The position numbers and the translations under genes are program-made. A DNA stretch of 64,000 bases from Streptomyces minutiscleroticus (GTDB lineage: Bacteria; Actinomycetota; Actinomycetes; Streptomycetales; Streptomycetaceae). Of this stretch, positions 32,254 to 40,776 are shown piece after piece. Under the pieces are notes generated by a model, which was not told where the DNA came from, searched no databases, and saw nothing but the letters and a program-made list of their open reading frames with translations. Where the stretch lies: positions 22,282-86,281 of the forward strand of contig NZ_BMVU01000036.1 in assembly GCF_014650875.1 (NCBI RefSeq). Direction: 5' to 3'. How positions within the stretch are numbered: position 1 is the stretch's first letter; every line of letters begins with the position of its first letter.

Positions 32254-33881
32254 CCACTGTCTGGACCTCCAACAACGGCCTGGCGATCCGCGACCTGGTG
32301 CCCGCCGCCGACCGCCGTGCCTGGGTCGCCCGCGGCCACTGCCCCGACCGCGACCTGTACAGCCTGTTCGCCGAGCACGTGCGCCGCCACCCGCGCCGCC
32401 AGGCCGTCGTCGACCCGTCCGGCGCCCTGGACTACCGGACCCTGGACCTGTGCGTGCGGCGCATCGCCGGGCGGCTGCGCGACGCCGGCCTCGACCACCG
32501 CGACGTCGTCGCCCTGCGCCTGCCCAACGGCCGCGACGCGGTGGCCGCCGAACTGGCCGTGGCCGCCCTCGGCGCCGTGGCCCTGCCCTACCCCGCGGGG
32601 CCCGGCACCCGCGACACCCTCAGCCTGCTGCGCCGCTCCCGCGCCCGCGGCGCCGTCCTCGCCGATCCGGCCGACCTCGCCCTGCGCCACCGGCTGCCGG
32701 ACCTGCGGGCCGTGTTCTCCTTCGGCCCCCGCGGGCCCGGCGTCCGCTCGCTGTGCGCACCGGGCCCGCCGCTGCGCCCCCGGCCCGTCGCCCCGGAGGC
32801 CCCGGCCCGCATCCTGGTCTCCTCCGGCACCGAGTCCGAGCCGAAGATGGCCGCCTACTCCCACAACGCCATGGCCGGGGGCCGCGCCAACTACCTGCGC
32901 GCCCTGAAGCGCCGTCCCGGGCCCATGCGCAATCTGCTCCTCGTCCCCCTGGCCTCCTCCTACGGCTCCTGCGGCACCTATGTCACCCTCGCCGCCCTCG
33001 GCGGCACCCTGATCCTGCAGGACTCCCACGACCCCGCCACCACCTGGGACACCATCGCCCGGCACCGGCCGACCCACCTGTTCGCCGTCCCCACCCTGCT
33101 GCGTCGCCTGGCCGACCACCCCGCGCGCCCCGGCGAGGACGCCGGGAGCCTGCACGCCCTCGTCTCCAGCTGCACCGCCCTGCCGGAGACCACCGCCGCC
33201 GCCTGCCGGGACCGCTTCCACCGGCCCCTGATCACCGTGTACGGGTCCACCGACGGCGTGAACTGCCACACCGGCGCCACCGGGCTCGGGCCCGGGACCG
33301 GCACCGGGCGCCCCGACCCCGCGGTCGCCGCCATCCGCGTCCTCGACGACCAGGACCGCGAACTGCCGCCCGGCCGCCCCGGCCGGATCTGCGCCCGGGG
33401 CCCGATGACCCCGCTCAGCTACGTCGCCGACCCCGGTCTGGACGCCATGTGGCGCACCGCCGACGGCTGGGTCCGCACCGGCGACCGCGGCTGCCTCGAC
33501 GACCGCGGCCGGCTGCACCTGCTCGGCCGTACGGCCGAGGTCGTCGACCGCGGCGGCTACAGCATCAGCCCCGCCCAGGTCGAGCGGGAGCTGGGCACCC
33601 ACCCGGCCGTCGCCGAGGTCGTCTGCGTCCCCGTCCCGGACGCCGACCTGGGCCAGCGCCTGTGCGCCTGCGTCCGCCAGGTCCCCGGCAGCCGCCCCCT
33701 GGCCCTGGCGGACCTCACCTCCTACCTGGAGGACCGCCGCGGCCTGGAACGCCGCAAGCTCCCCGAACTCCTGCTGCCCGTCGCCGACATGCCCCTCACC
33801 GCCACCGGCAAGATCTGCCGCCGCACCCTGACCTCCCTGGCCGCCGACCACCACGCGGGCACCGGCCGGACCTGCCGCTAG
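32250..33881 (+). CDS. Acyl-CoA/acyl-AMP ligase, ANL superfamily (second)
   Basis: 543 residues and a divergent relative of the first ligase. The phosphate loop is degenerate (ILVSSGTESEPKMAAYSHN in place of SGTTGxPK). TVYGSTDGVN takes the place of YGxTE, then RTGDRGCLDDRGRLHLLGR and the catalytic lysine in TATGKICRRTL are normal. The altered loop and missing Glu hint at unusual substrate or AMP handling, but activity is still plausible. ATG overlaps the CoA-transferase stop (ATGA). It is the last gene of the rightward arm. Confidence 0.87.
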   Translation: MTTVWTSNNGLAIRDLVPAADRRAWVARGHCPDRDLYSLFAEHVRRHPRRQAVVDPSGALDYRTLDLCVRRIAGRLRDAGLDHRDVVALRLPNGRDAVAAELAVAALGAVALPYPAGPGTRDTLSLLRRSRARGAVLADPADLALRHRLPDLRAVFSFGPRGPGVRSLCAPGPPLRPRPVAPEAPARILVSSGTESEPKMAAYSHNAMAGGRANYLRALKRRPGPMRNLLLVPLASSYGSCGTYVTLAALGGTLILQDSHDPATTWDTIARHRPTHLFAVPTLLRRLADHPARPGEDAGSLHALVSSCTALPETTAAACRDRFHRPLITVYGSTDGVNCHTGATGLGPGTGTGRPDPAVAAIRVLDDQDRELPPGRPGRICARGPMTPLSYVADPGLDAMWRTADGWVRTGDRGCLDDRGRLHLLGRTAEVVDRGGYSISPAQVERELGTHPAVAEVVCVPVPDADLGQRLCACVRQVPGSRPLALADLTSYLEDRRGLERRKLPELLLPVADMPLTATGKICRRTLTSLAADHHAGTGRTCR

Positions 33882-33929
33882 AACCCCCGCCCCCGGACCT
33901 CCCGCCGCCGGGCACGGCCGCACGGGCCC

Positions 33930-34101
33930 GTCGCCACTCGAACGTGCCGACGCCGCCCTCCGCCGCGGCCACCGCCTCCGGTCGGCCGAGGTCGTCGGGG
34001 CCGAGCCCGACGGCCTCGGCCGGCCGGGGCGCGGGATCGAGCGGCGTGGGAAGGGCGCTCAGGCGGCCCCGCCGGCCGGCGGGGCCGTGGGAGGTGTGCA
34101 C
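33930..34101 (-). pseudogene. 5' remnant of a PLP-dependent deaminase/D-cysteine desulfhydrase-like gene
   Basis: GTG 34101 has AAGGAG close upstream. The first residues (GRLSALPTPLDPAPRPAEAV then GLGPDDL) resemble the conserved N-terminus of the ACC deaminase/D-cysteine desulfhydrase family (LPTPLEP-x-x-RL). After that the match is lost apart from a GTFEW fragment, and the frame runs on as low-complexity sequence antisense to the second ligase gene. The rest of the gene is absent. It marks the right edge of the biosynthetic locus. The remaining 33882-34287 holds no gene I can support. Confidence 0.4.
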
Positions 34102-34287
34102 GGGTCTCCTTGCGGTGGGAGGGACGGGCCGGGGACGGCGGGTTCCGGCCGCCGGGCCGCCGGCGGACCGGTACGGGTCCTGCCGGACGGGCCGCCGCCG
34201 GCCGATCGCCCGTGTGCCCGGCGGCGGTGCGGGCGATCACCGGTGCCCGCACCGTGTGTCCGCCGGCGGGCACCGCGCCGAGGGCCG

Positions 34288-34863
34288 TCAGCGGGACGGT
34301 GCCGTGAAGGACCGCAGGACCATGTCGACGTAGCGGCGGGAGGCGGCCCGCGGGGCCGGTCCCGCGGCGGCGATCACACCGGCGTTGCCCGCGACGAGCA
34401 GGCAGAACTCCGCCCGGCCGACGTCGCGGCGCAGCGTACCCGCGGTGTGGGCCCGGCCGATCAGGGCGTCGATGCGGCCGATCTCGTCCCGGAACCGTTC
34501 GAGGTTCTCGCCGCTGCGGTCCGTCAGCACCCGGGCGGTGAACCCCTTGTCGTGCACCTGATCCTCGCAGAGCCGTGCGAGCGCGTGCCGCAGGGCCCGC
34601 CAGGGGTCCGGATGCCGTTCGACGTGCTCCAGCATCCTGCGGCACTCGGCGTGCTGGTCGGCGAACGCGGCGTTCACGAGGTCCTCGCGGGTCGGGAACC
34701 GCCGGTAGAGCGTGGCGAGGCCGACCCCGGCCCGGCGGGCGACCCGGCCGGCGGGGACGTCCGTACCGGCTTCGGAGAACACCGCCCGCGCGGCGGCGAC
34801 GATCTTCGCCCGGTTCCGTTCGGCGTCGGCGCGCAACGGCGTGGCCTGCTGAGACGGTTCCAC
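34288..34863 (-). CDS. TetR-family transcriptional regulator
   Basis: 191 residues with an N-terminal TetR helix-turn-helix (AARAVFSEAGTDVPAGRVARRAGVG, then LATLYRRFPTREDLVNAAF) and an all-helical ligand-binding domain. GTG 34863 follows AGAGGA. It is divergent from a quinone oxidoreductase with a 96-bp gap, the usual arrangement of a TetR repressor and its target. It could also regulate the adjacent biosynthetic locus, but nothing in sequence shows this. Confidence 0.9.
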   Translation of the reverse strand: MEPSQQATPLRADAERNRAKIVAAARAVFSEAGTDVPAGRVARRAGVGLATLYRRFPTREDLVNAAFADQHAECRRMLEHVERHPDPWRALRHALARLCEDQVHDKGFTARVLTDRSGENLERFRDEIGRIDALIGRAHTAGTLRRDVGRAEFCLLVAGNAGVIAAAGPAPRAASRRYVDMVLRSFTAPSR

Positions 34864-34959
34864 GGCGGTTCCTCTCACTTGTCCGCCGGCGCGGCGGTTC
34901 GCGGTCGCGCCGGAGATACGTTGCGGCTCCACCGTATGCCGCTCCCCGGAGGTGCCACC

Positions 34960-35928
34960 GTGCTGGCCGCCCGCTACCACCGCTACGGACCGCCCGAGGT
35001 CCTGCAGATCGACGACGTGCCCGTCCCCGAGCCGCGGGCCGGTCAGGTCCTGGTGCGCGTGCACGCCACGAGTGTCAACGGCGGCGATCTGCACGCCCGC
35101 TCGGGGAGGCTGCGGTTCCTCGCCCGCGGGCGGTTCCCGCTGGGCACCGGGCTCGACGTGGCGGGGGAGGTCGTCCGCACGGGCCGCGGGGTGACGGACC
35201 CGGCGCCCGGCGACCGTGTGTGGGGTGTGCTGCCGCGCTCCACCGTGTCCGGCCCGCTGGGCGCGGCCGCCGAGTTCGTGGTGGCCGACGCGGCGCGGCT
35301 GTCCCGGGCCCCCGGGAACCTCGACCCGGTCGAGGCGGCCGCGCTCCCCGCGGTGGGAACGACGGCGGTCACCGCCCTGCTCACGCACGGCCGGCTGCGC
35401 GCCGGGCAGCGGCTGCTCGTACGCGGCGCGGCCGGCGGGGTGGGCAGCGCCGCGGTCGTCCTGGGCCACGCGCTCGGCGCGCACGTCACCGCGCTCGCCC
35501 GGGGCTCCGTGCTCGACGCGGTCCGCGGCCTGGGCGCCGACGAGGCATTCGACCACCGCACGGTGGCACCCGGCGACCTCGGCCGCTTCGACCTCGTCCT
35601 GGACACCGCCGGCGGCCGTGGGCTGTCCGTCTGGCACGGCCTGCTGGGACCGCGCGGCCGGATGGTCGCCATCGCGCCGACCTCGCCCGCGAGTATCGCC
35701 GCGATCCTCCTGTCGACCGTGCACGGGCCGCGCCGGATGCGGTTCTTCAGCGGCGATCCGCGCCGCGCCGACCTCGACGCGCTCACCGCCCACGCGGTAC
35801 GCGGCGACCTCCGGCCGGTCGTCGCGGCCGTGCACCCCCTGGACCGGATCGCCGACGCGCACCGGGCGCTGGAGGCGGGTGGCGGCGTCGGCAAGCACGT
35901 CGTGCGCGTCCTGCCCGCGTCCGGCTGA
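34960..35928 (+). CDS. Zinc-independent quinone oxidoreductase (MDR family)
   Basis: 322 residues of the medium-chain dehydrogenase/reductase superfamily, quinone-oxidoreductase branch. N-terminal GroES-like domain, then the NADPH-binding GAAGGVGSAAVVLGHALGAHV. Cysteine zinc ligands are absent. It probably reduces quinones or enones with NADPH. GTG 34960 has GGAGG 7 nt upstream; an in-frame ATG lies further up without a site. It is divergent from and likely repressed by the TetR regulator. Confidence 0.88.
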   Translation: MLAARYHRYGPPEVLQIDDVPVPEPRAGQVLVRVHATSVNGGDLHARSGRLRFLARGRFPLGTGLDVAGEVVRTGRGVTDPAPGDRVWGVLPRSTVSGPLGAAAEFVVADAARLSRAPGNLDPVEAAALPAVGTTAVTALLTHGRLRAGQRLLVRGAAGGVGSAAVVLGHALGAHVTALARGSVLDAVRGLGADEAFDHRTVAPGDLGRFDLVLDTAGGRGLSVWHGLLGPRGRMVAIAPTSPASIAAILLSTVHGPRRMRFFSGDPRRADLDALTAHAVRGDLRPVVAAVHPLDRIADAHRALEAGGGVGKHVVRVLPASG

Positions 35929-36131
35929 CGCCCCTCGCCGGCGTGGGGCGAGGAGAGGGAGCGAGGAGGGGCCGAGGGACCGGCAGGAGGCCGGGGGAGC
36001 CGGGGGGGCGGGCGTGCGTGGCACACGGTGGGCGGTGGCACTCACCGCGGACATGAGTGCGGGTACTCAGGCGGACGCCGCCGCGCGGTGCGACCGTGGG
36101 ACACCCACCGACGACATCCAGGAGGCACGGC

Positions 36132-36452
36132 ATGGCCGCTTCGTCCCGCTCCCTCACCACGGCGTTCCGCCACTGCCTGCTCAACCCGGTGGCCCTGGGC
36201 TACCTGGCGCTGGTGGCGGCCGTGTGGGTCTGGATCGGTGTGGACCTGCTGTTCGTCGACCACCAGGACGCGAGCTTCGCCGCCGTGTGGGGCTTCCTCG
36301 TGACGGCTCCGGCCTCCCTGCTGTTCCTGACGCTGCCGGGTCCCGCCGTCTGGGCCGGCGTCGCCGTCGCCGCGGTCGTCCAGGCGGCCGTGCTCGGCGC
36401 CGCGTACCGCGGGTTCGCCGGGCGCCTCCGGCACCGCGCCGGCACCGTCTGA
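36132..36452 (+). CDS. Small integral membrane protein
   Basis: 106 residues with three predicted spans (about 18-42, 48-70 and 73-95) and a basic C-terminus. The ATG has AGGAGG upstream. It has the same size and topology as the protein at 11989. No function is recognisable. The 200 bp before it, after the quinone oxidoreductase, contain no other gene. Confidence 0.7.
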   Translation: MAASSRSLTTAFRHCLLNPVALGYLALVAAVWVWIGVDLLFVDHQDASFAAVWGFLVTAPASLLFLTLPGPAVWAGVAVAAVVQAAVLGAAYRGFAGRLRHRAGTV

Positions 36453-36602
36453 CGACCGGCCGCGGCGACCGGGGCGGGAGCGGGGACGCGAACGACCGGG
36501 GCACGGCACGGGCCGGGGCGGTGCCTGCTCCGCCCCCGCCCCCGCCAGGTCCCGCCCCCGCCAGGTCCCGTTCCCGCCAGGCCCCGTTCCCGGCCCGTCC
36601 CG

Positions 36603-38696
36603 TCAGTCGAGCAGGTCGGCGACGAGCTCGGCGAACTCGTCGGGCGTCATCACACGGACGCCGAGCGACTCGGCCTTGGCCCGCTTCGAGCCCGCGCCCT
36701 CTCCGGCGACGACGAGGCTCGTGCGCGCGGAGACGCTTCCGGAGGACTTCCCGCCGGCCCGCTCGACGAGTTCGTTCATCCGATTGCGGCCCAGCTGCTC
36801 CAGCGGGCCCGTCATCGCTCCGGTGACCACGACCTTCATGCCGTCCAGCGGTCCCGCGGCGGAGGGCTCCCGGTCGCCGTCGCCGGCCTCCTGAGCCGGG
36901 GCGGGCGGCGTGGCCCCCGGTTCGGTCATGTTGACCCCTGCCGCGGCCAGCTCGTCGATCAGGCCGGCGAGCGCGGCCAGTTCGGCGACGATGACCGGGG
37001 CCTTCTCCGGGCCGATGCCCTCGACCCGCTGCATCGCCTCCGCGTCCGCGGCGCGGATCGCGTCCATGGTCGCGAAGTGCCGGGCGATCCGCCGGGACAT
37101 GGAGCGGCCCGTGCCCCGCACCCCCAGCGCGCACAGCACCCGTGACAGAGGCCGCGTCTTCGCGGTCCCGATCGCGGCCAGCAGGTTGTCGGTGCTGGTC
37201 TCCCCCATGCGCTCCAGGGCGAGCAACTGCTCGCGGGTGAGGGCGAACAGGTCGGCCAGGCTCGTGACGAGGCCGGCCTCGACGAGCTGGACGACACGGG
37301 TGTGGCCCAGGCCCTCGATGTCGAGCTGGTCGCGCCCCGCGGCGTAGGACAGGGACGCCACGAGGTGGCAGTCGCGGCCCCGCTCGCAGCGCCAGCGCTG
37401 CTCGCTGGTGTCGATGCCCGAGCCGCACTGCGGGCACTCGGCCGGGAAGGCGACGGGCTGCTCCTCGCCGGTGCGCAGGTGGGCGACGGGGGCCTCGATG
37501 CGGGGGATGATGTCACCGGCCTTGTAGACCATGACGTGGTCGCCGAGCCGCAGGTCGCGGCGGGTGATGTCGGCCGGGTTGTGGAGGGTGGCGTAGGTGA
37601 CGGTGGACCCGTCGATCTCCACGGGCTCCAGTACGGCACGCGGGGCGATGATGCCGGTACGGCCCACGTTCCACTCGACGCCGAGCAGTCGGGTGATCTT
37701 CTCGACGGCCGGGAGCTTGAAGGCGACCGCCCAGCGCGGGGCGCGCGAACCGGAGCCGGCGGCCCGCTGGTCGGCGGCGAGGTCCGCCTTGACGACGATG
37801 CCGTCGATGCCGAACGGCAGCTCGGCGCGGAGCGCGGCGATCTCCTTGACCCGTGCGAGCACCTGCTCGACGGAGTCGGCCACCGTGCCGGGGACGCGGG
37901 TGCTCGCGGGGGTGTTGATCCCGAGCGCGGCGGCCCGGTCCATGAGCGCGCCGTGAGCCGCCTCGGACAGCTCGTCGGCGAGCGCGCCCGCGGTGTCGGG
38001 CAGCGGCAGCAGACCGTAGGCGAAGAACGTCATCGGGACCGTGTAGGCGCGGTCCTTGGCGCGCAGGGTGCCCGCGGCGGCGTTGCGCGGATTGGCGAAC
38101 GGCTCGCCGCCGTGCTCGGTGCGGACCTGGTTGGCGTACTCGAACTGGGCGGTGGTCATGAGGACTTCGCCCCGCACCTCGAGTGTGACCGGCTCGGCGA
38201 GCACCTTCGGCAGGCCCTCGACGGTGCCGATCGCGCGCGAGACGTCCTCCCCGGCCGTCCCGTCGCCGCGGGTGACGAGCTGCCGCAGGCGGCCGTCGCG
38301 GTAGCGGGCCGCGATCGCCAGGCCGTCCAGCTTCGGCTGCACGTTCCAGCGGGTCACCTCGTGGCCGATGCGGCGGGCCACCGAGGCGGTCCACGCGGTG
38401 AACTCCTCGTCGGAGAACACGTTGTCCAGGCTCAGCATCGGCTGCGTGTGCGGCACGTCGCCCTCGACCGCGCCGCCCGCCACCTTCCCGACCGGCGAGT
38501 CCGGCAGCACGTGGTCCGGGTGCCGCTCCTCGTACGCGGCGATCGCGCGGACGAGTCTGTCGTAGGAGTCGTCGTCCAGCGCCGACGTGCCGCCGTCGTA
38601 GTACGCCGCGGCGGCCCGCGTCGCCTCCTCGACGGCCCGCGCGTACGCGGCGGAGTCGGGCAGCACGGAGGGCAGGACACTCGAAGTCGTCGTCAT
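36603..38696 (-). CDS. ligA: NAD-dependent DNA ligase LigA
   Basis: 697 residues with the whole bacterial ligase architecture: N-terminal Ia domain (AYYDGGTSALDDDSYDRL), nucleotidyltransferase domain with adenylated lysine K122 in PKLDGLAIAARYRDG, OB fold, four-cysteine zinc finger (CPQCGSGI then RWRCERGRDCHL), helix-hairpin-helix repeats (ALGVRGTGRSMSRRIA, IEGLGHTRVVQLVE) and a C-terminal BRCT domain (VVVTGAMTGPLEQLGRN). ATG 38696 is chosen because AGGA lies upstream at usable distance. Streptomyces often carry a second LigA, and the unusual N-terminus and setting away from gat genes suggest this may be the accessory copy. Confidence 0.93.
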   Translation of the reverse strand: MTTTSSVLPSVLPDSAAYARAVEEATRAAAAYYDGGTSALDDDSYDRLVRAIAAYEERHPDHVLPDSPVGKVAGGAVEGDVPHTQPMLSLDNVFSDEEFTAWTASVARRIGHEVTRWNVQPKLDGLAIAARYRDGRLRQLVTRGDGTAGEDVSRAIGTVEGLPKVLAEPVTLEVRGEVLMTTAQFEYANQVRTEHGGEPFANPRNAAAGTLRAKDRAYTVPMTFFAYGLLPLPDTAGALADELSEAAHGALMDRAAALGINTPASTRVPGTVADSVEQVLARVKEIAALRAELPFGIDGIVVKADLAADQRAAGSGSRAPRWAVAFKLPAVEKITRLLGVEWNVGRTGIIAPRAVLEPVEIDGSTVTYATLHNPADITRRDLRLGDHVMVYKAGDIIPRIEAPVAHLRTGEEQPVAFPAECPQCGSGIDTSEQRWRCERGRDCHLVASLSYAAGRDQLDIEGLGHTRVVQLVEAGLVTSLADLFALTREQLLALERMGETSTDNLLAAIGTAKTRPLSRVLCALGVRGTGRSMSRRIARHFATMDAIRAADAEAMQRVEGIGPEKAPVIVAELAALAGLIDELAAAGVNMTEPGATPPAPAQEAGDGDREPSAAGPLDGMKVVVTGAMTGPLEQLGRNRMNELVERAGGKSSGSVSARTSLVVAGEGAGSKRAKAESLGVRVMTPDEFAELVADLLD

Positions 38697-38976
38697 GCCC
38701 GTCATCCTGCCTGTCACCACTGACAACACGGTTCGGCGGCGGGACGGAACGCCGTACTGCGGACCTTGTCGCACGCCGGTGACGATCGGGACCGTTCTGT
38801 GGCGACCGCCCGGGGCAACGCAAAGGGCGCGTGGCGGGTCGTACAGGGTGAGGAAACCGCGCGGGGCGGACCGGTCCGCCCCGTACCGCCTCACATCACA
38901 CCGTGTCGCACCGCGGCACATCGCGCTGCGTCACGGTGCACCGCACTGCGCCGAGAACGACCGACATGGGGGAAAC

Positions 38977-39594
38977 ATGCACAAGACGAAGCGAGGCAGC
39001 CGGTTCGCGGTCACCGCGCTCGCGGCCGCGGCCGCCGTCGCCGCGGTGGCCGTCCCGGCCGCCGCCGTCCCTGCGGACTCCGGCACTCCCCGGTTCCTGG
39101 AGCCGGCCGAGCTGCCGCCGCACCCGTCCTCCCCGTGGTACGCCGGGGAGGTCACCGCCGGACAGCCCGACCCGCTGCCGATGTGCGTGGGCGCGGCGCT
39201 GCCGTCCACCGCCTCCCACCGCGACTACCGGACCGAGTACGACACCAGCGCCCAGCAGGTCACGGTGGTGGAGCGCAGCGCACAGCGCGCCGAGGACCTC
39301 ACGGCCCTGCTGCGCGAGGACCTCGACGACTGCGCGCGGAAACTGATGGAGCAGTACCCGGACATCACCGCGACGCAGAAGTACTACGGCCGGCTGAACG
39401 TCGAGGAGGGCGCCCACGTCTACGGCTTCCACACCGCTTCCACGTGGGGCTCCTCCGACATCAACCTGTTCTCGGTGGGCCGGGACGGCAGGACCGTGAC
39501 CGTCGTCCGGTGGGGGCAGATGGGCAACTTCGCACACGCCCGGGTGGCCGACTTCAAGGCCACCACGGTCACGGCCGTGAACAAGCTCGGCTGA
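38977..39594 (+). CDS. Secreted protein of unknown function
   Basis: 205 residues with a typical signal peptide (basic HKTKRGSRF, then an Ala/Val core, cleavage probably near AVPA, residue 30-33). The mature part is about 170 residues, alpha/beta, with two cysteines (LPMCVGAAL and LDDCARKLM). I do not recognise the family. The ATG follows GGGGGAAAC. The 280-bp gap upstream, divergent from ligA, has repeated CAC-rich motifs and probably promoters for both genes. Confidence 0.75.
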   Translation: MHKTKRGSRFAVTALAAAAAVAAVAVPAAAVPADSGTPRFLEPAELPPHPSSPWYAGEVTAGQPDPLPMCVGAALPSTASHRDYRTEYDTSAQQVTVVERSAQRAEDLTALLREDLDDCARKLMEQYPDITATQKYYGRLNVEEGAHVYGFHTASTWGSSDINLFSVGRDGRTVTVVRWGQMGNFAHARVADFKATTVTAVNKLG

Positions 39595-39615
39595 CCGCCA
39601 CGGTCCGTACCGCGT

Positions 39616-39643
39616 GGGGCGCCGCACCGAGGTGCGGCGCCCC
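39616..39643 (+). terminator. Hairpin terminator after the secreted protein gene
   Basis: A 13-nt arm GGGGCGCCGCACC and its complement form a nearly loop-less perfect hairpin 22 bp after the stop. Confidence 0.7.
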
Positions 39644-39645
39644 AT

Positions 39646-39670
39646 ACCCGTGCCCGTGCCCGTGCCCGTG
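39646..39670 (+). repeat. Hexanucleotide CCCGTG repeat
   Basis: Four consecutive CCCGTG units directly follow the terminator hairpin. No function is apparent; such runs are prone to slippage. Confidence 0.8.
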
Positions 39671-39879
39671 TTCCGCGCTCCGGGCCCCACGGCCGTGACC
39701 ACGCCCCGCAGCCGTCGCCGCGCCCCGCGCCGTGGCGGCGCCCGGCGACCGTTGCGGAAACGGCAAAGTCCCTTTGCCGTCGGGTCCGGTCCGGTTCAGG
39801 CTTCTCCTCGTGGACGCCTCGCCCGCGGGCGCACGGCGTCCCGGCCTCCGCCGAACCCACCGCCGTACCGGGAGACACC

Positions 39880-40521
39880 ATGTCCGCCACGCCCTCGCCC
39901 CAGCAGCCCGCCGACTTCTGGGAGGCCCGTTACCGTGACAGCGGCCGTGTGTGGAGCGGTCGCCCGAACGCCCTGCTCGTGCGCGAGGCGTCCGAGCTGA
40001 CGCCCGGGACCGCCCTCGACCTGGGCTGCGGCGAGGGCGCGGACGCGGTGTGGCTCGCCTCGCGCGGCTGGCGGGTCACCGGCGTCGACATCTCCGCCAC
40101 CGCGCTCGCGCGGGCCGCCGCCCACGCGGCCGACGCCGGGGTCGGCGACCGGGTCTCCTGGGAGCGCCACGAACTGGGCGACAGCTTCCCTCAGGGCGTC
40201 TACGACCTGGTGAGCACCCACTATCTCCAGTCCCCGGTGCGGCTGGAGCAGGACAAGGTGCTGCGGCAGGCGGCCGAGGCGGTCGCCGACGGCGGCACAC
40301 TGCTGATCGTCCTGCACGCCGGCTGGCCCTCGTGGCAGAGCGAGCCGCCCTTCGAGGCGGAGTTCCCCACACTGGACGGTGTGCTCTCGCGGCTCGGACT
40401 GCCCGCCCCCGGCTGGACGGTGGAGACCTCGGAGAGGGTGCGCAGGCCCAGCGTCTCCCCCGACGGCGTCGAGGGCCACCGGGAGGACAACGTGTGGCGG
40501 ATCAGGCGCACCGGCGCCTGA
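39880..40521 (+). CDS. Class I SAM-dependent methyltransferase
   Basis: 213 residues. It begins FWEARYRDSGRVWSGRPN and has SAM motif I ALDLGCGEGADAVWLASRGW, then VTGVDIS. This TehB/thiopurine-methyltransferase-like pattern is frequent in Streptomyces single genes; the substrate is unknown, and tellurite or small-molecule detoxification is possible. ATG 39880 follows GGGAG. It appears monocistronic. Confidence 0.87.
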   Translation: MSATPSPQQPADFWEARYRDSGRVWSGRPNALLVREASELTPGTALDLGCGEGADAVWLASRGWRVTGVDISATALARAAAHAADAGVGDRVSWERHELGDSFPQGVYDLVSTHYLQSPVRLEQDKVLRQAAEAVADGGTLLIVLHAGWPSWQSEPPFEAEFPTLDGVLSRLGLPAPGWTVETSERVRRPSVSPDGVEGHREDNVWRIRRTGA

Positions 40522-40764
40522 GGAAGCGCCCAGGAAGCGGGTCGGGCCCGACCCGGTCGACGGCGGGCCGGGCCCGCGACCAGGGCCCGGCAGATCCCCC
40601 GGCCGTGCCGGGCGGCCGGCGCCGTGTCGCCGATGTCCGTCGCACCTTCGACGGCACGCACCCCGGCAAGTGGTTTCCGGGACGGTCGCACCGGCTTCCC
40701 GGAACCGTGGCATCCACGAAGTGCCCTGGGTTCCGGGGCGTGGTGGAGCGGACCCGGGATGATC

Positions 40765-40770
40765 TACGGT
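40765..40770 (+). promoter_or_regulatory. -10 box of a leaderless promoter
   Basis: TACGGT ends 6 nt before a GTG (40777), with no Shine-Dalgarno present. The spacing is identical to the TACCTT-ATG arrangement at 10228. Confidence 0.45.
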
Positions 40771-40776
40771 GCGTCC

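Noticed and set aside
39646..39670. CCCGTG hexamer run as a regulatory element
   Set aside because: It lies after a terminator and far from the next start; simple slippage explains it.
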